Shown piece after piece: positions 1 through 6,328 of a stretch of DNA of 10,606 nt (position 1 is its first letter; each line of letters begins with the position of its first letter). The stretch is from Tissierella_A sp964489715. GTDB taxonomy: Bacteria; Bacillota; Clostridia; Tissierellales; Tissierellaceae. Below the pieces are notes generated by a model. It did no database searches. It was not told where the DNA came from and saw only the letters and a program-made list of their open reading frames with translations. The DNA lies in the NCBI GenBank assembly GCA_964489715.1, contig CAZBAK010000054.1, positions 1 through 10,606 of the forward strand, read 5' to 3'. A program made the position numbers and the translations under genes.

Positions 1-568
1 TGCCCTTTCAATAAGAGCAGTGACAGATAAACCTATAAAATTTGTAGGAATGGGTGAAAAGTTAGATGAATTAGAAGCATTTCATCCAGATAGAATGGCC
101 TCTAGAATATTGGGCATGGGAGATGTTTTAAGCTTTATAGAAAAAGCACAGGCAAATATAGATACTGAAAAAGCTATGGAGCTTGAAAAAAAGATTAGAA
201 CATCACAATTTACCTTTGATGATTTTCTTGATCAACTAGAACAGATGAAGAACATGGGACCATTAGATGAGCTACTTGGCATGATTCCAGGTATGAATTC
301 TAAAGCTTTAAAAGGTTTAAATGTTGGTGACAAAGAGGTAGGGAGAATAGAAGCTATTATTAAATCTATGACTAAAAAAGAAAGACAAACTCCTGAAATC
401 ATAGACAGTAGTAGAAGAAAGAGAATAGCAAATGGTAGTGGTACTTCTATTACTGAAGTAAATAAGTTATTAAAACAATTTAGAGAAACTAAAAAGATGA
501 TGAAGAAATTTACTGATATGGAAAAAACCATGAAGAAAAAAGGGAAATTTGGTTTACCCTTTTTCTAA
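1..568 (+). CDS. ffh: Signal recognition particle protein Ffh (SRP54), 3' part only
   Basis: Ffh is the GTPase of the bacterial signal recognition particle. It binds 4.5S/scRNA and hydrophobic signal sequences and delivers ribosomes to FtsY at the membrane. The frame is open from the window edge, so the 5' end (N domain and most of the G domain) lies outside. The visible protein opens with the last G-domain strand (ALSIRAVTDKPIKFVGMGEKL), then the conserved FHPDRMASRILGMGD linker, then the methionine-rich M domain. The M domain contains MIPGMNSK of the signal-binding groove and the RNA-binding segment SRRKRIANGSGTS followed by EVNKLLKQF. It ends in a lysine-rich tail. A GTG at position 20 sits inside this continuous homology and is not the true start. 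The gene is followed 31 bases later by rpsP without a terminator, the usual Firmicute arrangement. Identity is certain from the motifs; the upstream GTPase motifs cannot be seen. Confidence 0.97.
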   Translation, partial: ALSIRAVTDKPIKFVGMGEKLDELEAFHPDRMASRILGMGDVLSFIEKAQANIDTEKAMELEKKIRTSQFTFDDFLDQLEQMKNMGPLDELLGMIPGMNSKALKGLNVGDKEVGRIEAIIKSMTKKERQTPEIIDSSRRKRIANGSGTSITEVNKLLKQFRETKKMMKKFTDMEKTMKKKGKFGLPFF

Positions 569-583
569 TAGATATTAGACTTT

Positions 584-593
584 AAAGGAGGTG
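584..593 (+). promoter_or_regulatory. Shine-Dalgarno of rpsP
   Basis: The sequence AAAGGAGGTG is a near-perfect match to the 16S 3' end and lies 8 bases before the ATG at 600. It contains an in-frame GTG at 591 that lengthens the open frame by three codons. That GTG is part of the binding site, so it is not the start. Confidence 0.9.
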
Positions 594-599
594 AAAAAG

Positions 600-884
600 A
601 TGGCGGTAAAAATAAGATTAAAAAGAATAGGTGCTAAGAAAACTCCATTTTATAGAATAATCGTTGCTGATTCTCGTTCTCCAAGAGACGGTAGATTTAT
701 TGAAGAAATTGGATACTACAACCCTTTAACTGAGCCTAAAACTGTTAAAATAGATAATGAAAGAGCTCAAAATTGGTTAGGTAATGGTGCTAAACCAACT
801 GATAGTGTGGATAGACTATTTAAAACAAATGGTGTATATGAGTCAAAAGTTGAAGAGAATACTGAAGAAAACACTGAAGAATAA
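600..884 (+). CDS. rpsP: 30S ribosomal protein S16
   Basis: S16 is a primary-binding protein of the 30S subunit that helps fold the 5' domain of 16S rRNA. The 94-residue product starts MAVKIRLKRIGAKKTPFYR and continues with IVADSRSPRDGRFIEEIGYY, the hallmark S16 N-terminus, followed by NPLTEP. Length is normal for the family. The C-terminus ends in a short acidic repeat, EENTEENTEE, encoded by two near-identical 12-base units; such tails vary between species. The ATG at 600 is chosen because a GTG nine bases earlier lies within the Shine-Dalgarno and S16 proteins begin MAVKIR. The gene sits between ffh and khpA with short gaps, so co-transcription is likely. Confidence 0.97.
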   Translation: MAVKIRLKRIGAKKTPFYRIIVADSRSPRDGRFIEEIGYYNPLTEPKTVKIDNERAQNWLGNGAKPTDSVDRLFKTNGVYESKVEENTEENTEE

Positions 885-901
885 TTCTAGGAGGTGTAAC
901 T

Positions 902-1132
902 ATGGGTGAGTTAGTAGAATATATTGCAAAGTCACTGGTAGATAATCCGGAAGAAGTAAGTGTAAATGAAATTGAAGGTTCTAAGTCTGTAATTATAGAA
1001 CTAAGGGTAGCTGAAGATGATATGGGAAAAATCATAGGAAAACAAGGAAGAATTGCTAAGGCTATTAGAACTGTTGTTAAAGCTGCAGCAATAAAAGAAA
1101 ACAAAAGAGTTGTTGTTGAAATAATACAATAA
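902..1132 (+). CDS. khpA: KH-domain RNA-binding protein KhpA (YlqC family)
   Basis: This small 76-residue protein is a single KH domain. The signature GKIIGKQGRIAKAIRT (GxxG loop at residues 46-49) is clear. In other Gram-positive bacteria KhpA pairs with KhpB/EloR (Jag) and acts as a broad RNA chaperone influencing cell elongation and division; that role is family knowledge, not shown here. The ATG at 902 follows a strong GGAGGTG at 890-896, which begins 6 bases after the rpsP stop. The position between rpsP and rimM is the classic one. In B. subtilis ylqD lies between this gene and rimM; here it is absent, with only 33 bases between khpA and rimM. Confidence 0.93.
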   Translation: MGELVEYIAKSLVDNPEEVSVNEIEGSKSVIIELRVAEDDMGKIIGKQGRIAKAIRTVVKAAAIKENKRVVVEIIQ

Positions 1133-1165
1133 TTTGTTTTTCTTAAATTGATGGTAGGTGTAAGT

Positions 1166-1663
1166 ATGGAACGTATCTTAGTTGGGAAAATTGTAAATAC
1201 ACATGGAATAAAAGGAGACTTAAAAGTATATCCCTATACTGACAATATAAAGAGATTCTCTAAGCTTAAAAGAATATATATAGGTGAAGAGGAACTAGCA
1301 GTCCAAATAGAAAGTGTAAAATATCATAAAGAAATGGCTTTGATAAAATTAAAAGAATTCAACAATATAAATGATGTGCTTTTCTTAAAGAATAAGCTTG
1401 TCTATATTGATGGAGTGGATAAAGTCAAATTACTTAAGGATAATTATTTTATAGATGATCTTATAGGCTGTGAAGTATTTGATTTAGAAGGAAACTCAAT
1501 AGGTCATATAAAAGATGTATTGCAAAATTCTAGTAACGATATATATATAATAGAAGACAAAAACAAAGAATATTTAATTCCTGCTGTTAAAGAATTTATT
1601 AAAGATATAAATATAAATAAAAAAAAGATAGTGATAGATCCTATTGAAGGAATGATAGAATGA
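1166..1663 (+). CDS. rimM: Ribosome maturation factor RimM
   Basis: RimM binds S19 and the head of the 30S subunit and is needed for efficient 16S rRNA processing. The 165-residue product has the N-terminal RimM barrel, beginning MERILVGKIVNTHGIKGDLKV, where the THGIKG motif is diagnostic. A C-terminal PRC-barrel starts at YFIDDLIGCEVFD and ends with IDPIEGMIE. The frame extends upstream to a TTG at 1148 and an ATG at 1151. I prefer the ATG at 1166 because family members start with M-x-x-ILVG and a modest Shine-Dalgarno (GGTAGGTG, 1153-1160) is correctly spaced only for that codon. This binding site is weaker than those of rpsP and khpA, which suggests lower translation. The TGA stop overlaps the trmD ATG by four bases (ATGA), so translation is probably coupled. 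Confidence 0.94.
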   Translation: MERILVGKIVNTHGIKGDLKVYPYTDNIKRFSKLKRIYIGEEELAVQIESVKYHKEMALIKLKEFNNINDVLFLKNKLVYIDGVDKVKLLKDNYFIDDLIGCEVFDLEGNSIGHIKDVLQNSSNDIYIIEDKNKEYLIPAVKEFIKDININKKKIVIDPIEGMIE

Positions 1664-2397
1664 AGATAGATATTCTAACTTTATTTCCAGAGTTTTTTTC
1701 TAATATACTAAATTGGAGTATCATAGGTAGAGCTATAGATGAGAAGATCTTGGATATAAATTGTATAAATGTAAGAGATTTCTCTAGGAATAAACATAGA
1801 AAAGTAGATGATTATCCCTTTGGAGGAGGGCCAGGTATGGTAATGACTCCACAGCCAATATATGATGCGATAGAAAGTGTAAGAGAAGAAAAAACTAAAA
1901 CAATATATTTATCACCACAAGGAAAGAAATTAACACAGGAAATAGTTAATGATCTGTCCAAAGAAAAACATATAGTATTACTATGTGGACACTACGAAGG
2001 TATAGATAATAGAGTTATTGAAAACTATGTTGATGAAGAAATTTCTATAGGAGATTATGTATTAACTGGAGGAGAAATCCCAGCTATGGTAATCATAGAT
2101 GCAGTTACAAGGTTGTTACCAGGAGTTTTAAAGAATGAAGAATCTTTTCAAGAAGAGTCTCATTACCATGGATTGCTGGAACATCCGCAATATACAAGGC
2201 CTAGAATTTTTAATGATCTTGCTGTCCCAGAAGTAATATTATCTGGAGATCATAGTAAAATTGAAAAATGGAAAAAAGTCCAGTCCTTAAAAGCAACACT
2301 TATTAAAAGACCAGATTTATTCTCAAGTATAGTTTTAGATAAAGAAGATGAAAATCTGTTATTAGAGATAAAGAAAGAACTAGATGAAAATAGTTGA
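1660..2397 (+). CDS. trmD: tRNA (guanine-N1-)-methyltransferase TrmD
   Basis: TrmD is a SPOUT-class enzyme that uses S-adenosylmethionine to methylate N1 of G37 in tRNAs reading CNN-type codons, preventing +1 frameshifts. It works as a dimer. The 245-residue protein begins MKIDILTLFPEFF and contains DDYPFGGGPGMVM. The trefoil-knot cofactor site is LLCGHYEGIDNRV (around residues 107-119) and EEISIGDYVLTGGE (126-139). Downstream come SFQEESHYHGLLEHPQYTRP and VPEVILSGDHSKIEKW. Length matches the family. No separate ribosome binding site is evident, which fits the ATGA overlap with rimM. The 3' end carries the -35 element of the rplS promoter across its stop codon. Confidence 0.97.
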   Translation: MKIDILTLFPEFFSNILNWSIIGRAIDEKILDINCINVRDFSRNKHRKVDDYPFGGGPGMVMTPQPIYDAIESVREEKTKTIYLSPQGKKLTQEIVNDLSKEKHIVLLCGHYEGIDNRVIENYVDEEISIGDYVLTGGEIPAMVIIDAVTRLLPGVLKNEESFQEESHYHGLLEHPQYTRPRIFNDLAVPEVILSGDHSKIEKWKKVQSLKATLIKRPDLFSSIVLDKEDENLLLEIKKELDENS

Positions 2398-2422
2398 ATT
2401 GAAATTTTCCCTATGTTATAAT
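2394..2422 (+). promoter_or_regulatory. Sigma-A-type extended -10 promoter for rplS
   Basis: A -35 element TTGAAT at 2394-2399 overlaps the trmD stop. It is followed by a 17-base spacer and a perfect TATAAT at 2417-2422, preceded by the TG dinucleotide of an extended -10 (2414-2415). Transcription should start near 2428-2430, giving a leader of about 67 bases before the rplS ATG. This is the best promoter in the first 10 kb of the window. Confidence 0.82.
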
Positions 2423-2428
2423 ACTCAA

Positions 2429-2495
2429 GATGAGAATACGGATGGTCCTCTGCTTTTATAGCAAGAACATTTAAGAAAGAATGGAGGTTTGAATA
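2429..2495 (+). ncRNA. L19 ribosomal-protein leader (cis-regulatory RNA)
   Basis: The leader before rplS matches, from memory, the Firmicute L19 leader: GGATGGTCCTCTG, a short hairpin, then AGCAAGAACATTTA and AAGAATGGAGG. I can fold it as a three-way junction. The closing stem pairs CCTC 2447-2450 with GAGG 2484-2487. One arm pairs TGCT 2451-2454 with AGCA 2460-2463, and the other pairs CATT 2468-2471 with AATG 2480-2483. The closing stem takes up most of the rplS Shine-Dalgarno GGAGG (2483-2487), so L19 binding could hold translation off. The family match is recalled and was not searched; the pairings are read directly. Confidence 0.75.
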
Positions 2496-2843
2496 ATGGA
2501 TATAATAAAAATGATTGAAGATGAACAATTAAGAGATGATATACCTGACTTTAATGTAGGTGACACTGTTCAAGTTCATTATAGAGTTGTAGAAGGATCT
2601 CGTGAGAGAATTCAGGTCTATGAAGGTACAGTATTAAAGAAACAAGGTGGAGGAGCTAGTGAAGCTTTCACTGTAAGAAGACTTTCTTATGGTATAGGAG
2701 TAGAGAGAACATTCCCTTTACATTCTCCAAGAATTGATAAACTTGTTGTTAGTAGAAAAGGTAAAGTTAGAAGAGCAAAATTATTCTACTTAAGAGAAAG
2801 ACAAGGTAAATCCTCTAAAGTTAAAGAAAAGCAAATGTTTTAA
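2496..2843 (+). CDS. rplS: 50S ribosomal protein L19
   Basis: L19 sits at the 30S-50S interface and contacts 16S rRNA in bridge formation. The 115-residue product has the standard L19 sequence: EQLRDDIPDFNVGDTVQVHY, then VVEGSRERIQVYEGTVLKK, RRLSYGIGVERTFPLHSP, and the C-terminal KVRRAKLFYLRERQGKSSKV. The start at 2496 follows GGAGGT with a 7-base gap and fits family N-termini (M-x-x-I-K-x-I-E). It has its own promoter and leader RNA upstream and a hairpin terminator directly downstream, so it can be expressed as a single-gene unit within the longer cluster. Confidence 0.97.
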   Translation: MDIIKMIEDEQLRDDIPDFNVGDTVQVHYRVVEGSRERIQVYEGTVLKKQGGGASEAFTVRRLSYGIGVERTFPLHSPRIDKLVVSRKGKVRRAKLFYLRERQGKSSKVKEKQMF

Positions 2844-2846
2844 ATT

Positions 2847-2875
2847 AAAATGGGACTATATAGTCCCTATTTTTA
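2847..2875 (+). terminator. Rho-independent terminator after rplS
   Basis: GGGACT (2852-2857), a four-base ATAT loop and AGTCCC (2862-2867) form a 6-bp GC-containing hairpin. It starts 8 bases after the rplS stop, is preceded by AAAA and is followed by TATTTTTATATTT. The U-tract is interrupted by an A, so termination may be partial. Since no promoter is visible before rbgA, read-through probably feeds the next genes. Confidence 0.8.
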
Positions 2876-2898
2876 TATTTATTTAAAGGGTGATAAAA

Positions 2899-3762
2899 GT
2901 GAATATTAATTGGTATCCAGGACACATGAAAAAAACTAAAGAATCTTTAGAAAAGAATATTTCTATGGTTGATATAGTATATGAACTTATAGATGCTAGG
3001 GCTCCTATAAGTAGCCAAAATCCTATAATTGATGATATTGTTAAAGATAAGCCTAGGATTACAATATTAAATAAATCAGATTTGGCTAATAGTAGACAAA
3101 ATAAGCTATGGAAAGATTATTTTGAAAGTAAGGGTATAGCTACAATTTTTATGAATTCTATATCTGGTAAAGGTATAGATGAGCTTATAAAGCTTTCACT
3201 TGAAAAGACGAGAGAAAAAAGAGAAAGATATCTAGAAAGAGGCGTTCAAAACAAAGCTATTAGAGCTATGATATTAGGAATTCCCAATGTTGGAAAATCG
3301 ACACTTATAAATACATTATCAGGTAGGAAGGGCGCTAAAATTGGCAACAAGCCAGGTATAACTAAAATGAATCAGTGGATAAAAACAAAAGCTGGCTTGG
3401 AATTGTTAGATACTCCTGGTATACTTTGGCCTAAATTTGAAGATAAAAAAGTAGGTCTTAATTTAGCATTTATTGGATCGATTAAAGATGAAATTTTAGA
3501 TATAGAAACTTTAGCTTTAAAGCTTATTGAAAAACTTATGGAAATAGAGCCACATAATTTAGAGAAAAGATATAAATTAAAGATAGAAAAGAAAACTCCT
3601 CTTGAAGTAATGGAAGAAATCGGTGTAAAAAGAGGATGTATAATTCGTGGTGGAGAAATAGATTATAGCAAGGTAAGTACTATAGTCTTAGATGAATTTA
3701 GAAAAGGTATAATAGGAAATATAACATTAGAAACACCACAAAAGAGTGATCCTATTGATTAA
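2899..3762 (+). CDS. rbgA: Ribosome biogenesis GTPase RbgA (YlqF)
   Basis: RbgA is a GTPase needed for a late step of 50S assembly, including incorporation of L16 in B. subtilis. The 287-residue protein shows the circularly permuted GTPase order that defines the YlqF/YawG family. G4 (NKSD, residues 58-61) and the G5-like SISGKG come first. They are followed by G1 (GIPNVGKST, 127-135), the PGITK segment, and G3 (DTPG, 171-174). The N-terminus WYPGHMKKT is diagnostic. A C-terminal helical region (PLEVMEEIGVKRGCI) corresponds to the RNA-binding domain. The GTG at 2899 is chosen over an in-frame GTG at 2890, which lies inside the Shine-Dalgarno AAAGGGTG (2885-2892); family members start M-x-I-x-W-[FY]-PGHM. 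It lies between the rplS terminator and rnhB, as in Bacillus. Confidence 0.95.
   Translation: MNINWYPGHMKKTKESLEKNISMVDIVYELIDARAPISSQNPIIDDIVKDKPRITILNKSDLANSRQNKLWKDYFESKGIATIFMNSISGKGIDELIKLSLEKTREKRERYLERGVQNKAIRAMILGIPNVGKSTLINTLSGRKGAKIGNKPGITKMNQWIKTKAGLELLDTPGILWPKFEDKKVGLNLAFIGSIKDEILDIETLALKLIEKLMEIEPHNLEKRYKLKIEKKTPLEVMEEIGVKRGCIIRGGEIDYSKVSTIVLDEFRKGIIGNITLETPQKSDPID
3741..3752 (+). promoter_or_regulatory. Imperfect Shine-Dalgarno for rnhB inside rbgA
   Basis: AAAGAGTGATCC resembles the full anti-Shine-Dalgarno complement AAGGAGGTGATCC with two bases missing. Its GAG core lies 8 bases before the TTG at 3755. This is the reason for preferring TTG over the upstream GTG at 3746, which falls within the same motif. 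Confidence 0.5.
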
Positions 3763-4363
3763 TTTTGAAGAAAATATTTACTTAAAAGGATATAATAATA
3801 TTGCATGTATTGATGAGGTAGGAAGAGGATGTCTACTAGGAGATGTAGTTGCATGTGCAATTATACTTCCTAAAGGTTTGGAGATAGAAGGTGTTAGAGA
3901 TTCTAAAAAGCTAACTCCTAAAAAAAGAGATCTTCTCTATGATATTATAATAGAAAATGCAATAGCTTATGGGATAGGAAGAGTTAACTCAAAAACAATT
4001 GATAAAATAAATATAAAGGAAAGTACAAGGCTTGCCATGAAAATGGCAGTTGAAAATATTAGAGATAAGGCTGGAAAGGCTATTGTTCCAGATTATCTTT
4101 TGATAGATGCTGAAACTGTGTATATGGATATACCACAGGCTGGAATTATAAAGGGCGATGATAAATCTCATGGGATTGCCTGCGCCTCAATAATAGCTAA
4201 AGTCTATCGAGATAGGCTTTGTATTAAATGGGAAGATGAGTATCCAGGATATAACATAAAGCAACATAAGGGCTATGGAACAAAAGAGCATAGAGAAAAT
4301 ATAAAATTATTAGGTGCAACACCGATCCATAGAATGTCCTTTTTAAAAAGAATTATAAAATAG
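3755..4363 (+). CDS. rnhB: Ribonuclease HII
   Basis: RNase HII cuts 5' of ribonucleotides embedded in DNA and starts ribonucleotide excision repair. From the TTG at 3755 the product is 202 residues. The four metal-binding acidic residues are present: D20 and E21 (IDEVGRG), D118 (LLIDAE) and D153 (AKVYRDR). The segments KGDDKSHGIACASIIAK and HKGYGTKEH are typical. The loop after GRG reads GCLLGD, where most family members have GPLAGP. The start is uncertain. GTG at 3746 lacks a ribosome binding site. TTG at 3755 is preceded by AAAGAGTGATCC, which resembles the 16S complement, and it overlaps the end of rbgA by 8 bases. Translation is therefore likely coupled to rbgA. Identity is secure; the start is a judgement. 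Confidence 0.93.
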   Translation: MINFEENIYLKGYNNIACIDEVGRGCLLGDVVACAIILPKGLEIEGVRDSKKLTPKKRDLLYDIIIENAIAYGIGRVNSKTIDKINIKESTRLAMKMAVENIRDKAGKAIVPDYLLIDAETVYMDIPQAGIIKGDDKSHGIACASIIAKVYRDRLCIKWEDEYPGYNIKQHKGYGTKEHRENIKLLGATPIHRMSFLKRIIK

Positions 4364-4376
4364 AGAGGTAATGCTT

Positions 4377-4733
4377 ATGAAAACTAATCTTTCAAAAGGA
4401 AAACAAGGTGAATCTTTAGCAAGAGACTACATACTAAATAAGGGATATAAAATTCTAGAAATGAATTACACTAGTAAAATAGGAGAAATTGATATTATAG
4501 CCTTAGATAAAGATATATTAGCTTTTATTGAAGTTAAAACTAGATCTAATATAAATTTTGGATATGCCTATGAAGCAGTAAATTATAAAAAGCAGAAAAA
4601 AATTATAAATACATCATATATTTATATAAAACATAAAAATATAAAGAATATTCAGATAAGATATGATATTATAGAGATATATTTAGGAAAGCATACAGAT
4701 ATTAATCATATCAAAGATGCTTTTGGCCTTTAA
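4377..4733 (+). CDS. UPF0102 family endonuclease-like protein YraN
   Basis: This 118-residue protein belongs to the UPF0102/YraN family, which has a predicted PD-(D/E)xK nuclease fold and no settled cellular role. It carries the expected GKQGESLARDYILNKGYKIL opening, the motif GEIDIIALDKDILAFIEVKTR with the putative metal-binding E, D, E and K, and then FGYAYEAVNYKK. Length is normal. Two in-frame ATGs occur at 4371 and 4377. The second is chosen because AGAGGT at 4364-4369 is only one base from the first but 7 bases from the second. It follows rnhB by 13 bases and precedes yifB and dprA. In many bacteria yraN is found near these same DNA-handling genes, so a role in DNA processing is plausible but unproven. 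Confidence 0.9.
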   Translation: MKTNLSKGKQGESLARDYILNKGYKILEMNYTSKIGEIDIIALDKDILAFIEVKTRSNINFGYAYEAVNYKKQKKIINTSYIYIKHKNIKNIQIRYDIIEIYLGKHTDINHIKDAFGL

Positions 4734-4796
4734 TTAAAGCAAATATTTATATAAAGTAAAGTGAATAAAAATATATTCTCAGAAAAGAGGGCTTAT

Positions 4797-6323
4797 ATGT
4801 ATTCAAAGATAAATACTTGTACTTTACAAGGACTAATTGCTCATATAATTGAAGTAGAGATAGATCTTTCAAGAGGTATGCCAGTTTTTAATATTGTTGG
4901 CTTGCCAGATGCTTCTATTAGAGAATCCAAGGAAAGAGTCAGATCTGCAATAAAAAATAGTGGCTATGATTTTCCCCTCAATAGAATAACTATAAATCTT
5001 GCTCCAGCTAATCTTAAAAAAGAAGGTTCACAACTAGACTTATCTATAGCTATAGGGATATTGCTTTCTAATGATGTAATAAAATTAAATGATTTTACGG
5101 ATACTGTATTTTTAGGAGAATTATCTTTAGACGGAAAGATAAATGAAATAGACGGTGCTCTTCCTATGATAATATCAATGAGAGATTTAAATATAAAAAG
5201 ATGTATAATACCATATAACAATAGAAATGAATGTGGAATAATATCAGACTTAGAAATAATTCCGGTAAAAACCTTAAAAGAAGCAGTGATGTACTTAAAT
5301 AATGAAATACAGATAGAAGCTTATAAAAATGAAATCTGTGAGACTAAAGACTCTCACAGATTTGATATGGATTTTAATGATATAAAAGGACAGGAGGGAT
5401 TGAAAAGAGCTTTAGAAATAGCAGCTGCTGGCTCTCATAATATGCTTATAATTGGGCCACCTGGATCTGGTAAAACTATGGCTGCAAGAAGACTTCCTAG
5501 CATACTACCCCAATTAAGTTTTGAAGAATCCATAGAAGTTACAAAAATATATAGTATTTCTGGACTTCTATCTTCTCACAAGCTAATAGAACAAAGACCC
5601 TTTAGAGCACCTCATCATACATGTTCCAGTATTGCCTTAATAGGTGGTGGTAGAACCCCAAAACCAGGAGAGGTTTCCTTAGCTCATCAAGGGGTTTTGT
5701 TTTTAGATGAATTACCAGAATTCTCAAAAAATGTATTAGAAGCTCTTAGGCAACCTATGGAGGATGAACAAGTTCATATTTCAAGGCTTAATGCTAGCTT
5801 ATCTTTTCCTTCAAAATTTATGTTTATTGCAAGTATGAATCCATGTCCCTGTGGATATTACGGAGATCCTCAACATGAATGTACTTGCTCACAAAGAGAT
5901 ATAGATAGATATTTAGGTAAAATTAGTTTCCCTCTATTAGATAGAATAGATATTCATTTTGAAGTTCAACCTCTTAAGTATGATGAACTACAAAATAATA
6001 ATATTTCTGAGGATTCAGAACAAATAAGAACTAGAGTAAATAAAGCAAAAAATATTCAAATTAAGAGATTTAAAGAAGATAATATATATAGTAATTCTCA
6101 AATAAATAATAGAGACATAGAAAAATACTGTGCACTTAATAAAGGCTCTAAAGAAATTATGGAAATGGCTTTTAAAAAATATAAATTTAGTGCTAGAACT
6201 CATAATAAAATTATAAAAATGGCTAGAACCATTGCGGATTTAGATAATAAGGCAAATATCGAAGATAATCATATATTAGAAGCAATAAGATATAGAACTT
6301 TAAATAATAAATATTGGGGGTAA
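4797..6323 (+). CDS. comM: YifB/ComM family Mg-chelatase-like AAA+ ATPase
   Basis: This 508-residue protein matches the YifB/ComM family. In Gram-negative competent bacteria ComM is a hexameric helicase that promotes branch migration during natural transformation; its role in Firmicutes is less studied. The N-terminal ChlI-like domain opens YSKINTCTLQG and includes FNIVGLPDASIRESKERVR. The AAA+ core has Walker A GPPGSGKT (residues 220-227), APHHTCSS, Walker B VLFLDE (300-305) and sensor FIASMNPCPCGYYGD. Four cysteines at 350, 352, 362 and 364 resemble a metal site. The C-terminal Mg-chelatase domain includes SARTHNKIIKMARTIADL. The ATG at 4797 is preferred over a GTG at 4761 because GAGGG (4787-4791) is well placed and family members begin M-x-SK. 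A perfect 12-bp inverted repeat lies in the linker before the ATPase core (5332-5363). The 63-base gap before the gene shows no clear promoter. Confidence 0.93.
   Translation: MYSKINTCTLQGLIAHIIEVEIDLSRGMPVFNIVGLPDASIRESKERVRSAIKNSGYDFPLNRITINLAPANLKKEGSQLDLSIAIGILLSNDVIKLNDFTDTVFLGELSLDGKINEIDGALPMIISMRDLNIKRCIIPYNNRNECGIISDLEIIPVKTLKEAVMYLNNEIQIEAYKNEICETKDSHRFDMDFNDIKGQEGLKRALEIAAAGSHNMLIIGPPGSGKTMAARRLPSILPQLSFEESIEVTKIYSISGLLSSHKLIEQRPFRAPHHTCSSIALIGGGRTPKPGEVSLAHQGVLFLDELPEFSKNVLEALRQPMEDEQVHISRLNASLSFPSKFMFIASMNPCPCGYYGDPQHECTCSQRDIDRYLGKISFPLLDRIDIHFEVQPLKYDELQNNNISEDSEQIRTRVNKAKNIQIKRFKEDNIYSNSQINNRDIEKYCALNKGSKEIMEMAFKKYKFSARTHNKIIKMARTIADLDNKANIEDNHILEAIRYRTLNNKYWG
5332..5363. repeat. 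Perfect 12-bp inverted repeat within comM
   Basis: AAATCTGTGAGA at 5332-5343 is exactly complementary to TCTCACAGATTT at 5352-5363, with an 8-base loop CTAAAGAC. It lies in codons for roughly residues 179-189, in the linker between the N-terminal domain and the AAA+ core. No run of T follows, so it is not a typical terminator. In the mRNA it would form a hairpin; its function is unknown. Confidence 0.85.
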
Positions 6324-6328
6324 TATTT

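Noticed and set aside
232..531. Long minus-strand open frame opposite ffh, and similar ones opposite khpA, trmD, rnhB, comM, topA and codY
   Set aside because: They lie antisense to clear conserved genes, have low-complexity serine-, phenylalanine- and isoleucine-rich translations, and lack family motifs or good ribosome binding sites.
565..578. CTAATAGATATTAG palindrome between ffh and rpsP as a terminator
   Set aside because: Very AT-rich, 5-6 bp, with no following T-run; it is followed at once by the rpsP ribosome binding site.
591..599. Upstream GTG start for rpsP adding three residues
   Set aside because: The GTG is part of the Shine-Dalgarno AAAGGAGGTG, and S16 proteins begin MAVKIR at the ATG at 600.
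2403..2417. Possible CodY box between the -35 and -10 of the rplS promoter (AATTTTC half-site)
   Set aside because: Only about 10 of 15 positions fit AATTTTCWGAAAATT and the second half is poor; this is expected by chance in such AT-rich DNA.
2874..2879. TATATT as a -10 for an rbgA promoter
   Set aside because: The matching -35 position (2851-2856) reads TGGGAC, inside the terminator stem, and is a poor match to TTGACA.
4033..4048. TGCCAT/ATGGCA hairpin with a GAAA tetraloop inside rnhB
   Set aside because: Only 6 bp, and explained by the codons for the repeated Ala-Met-Lys-Met-Ala pattern; no U-tract or other support.
4734..4796. Promoter in the yraN-comM gap
   Set aside because: The gap is AT-rich with several TATA-like stretches, but none has a -35 element at proper spacing.
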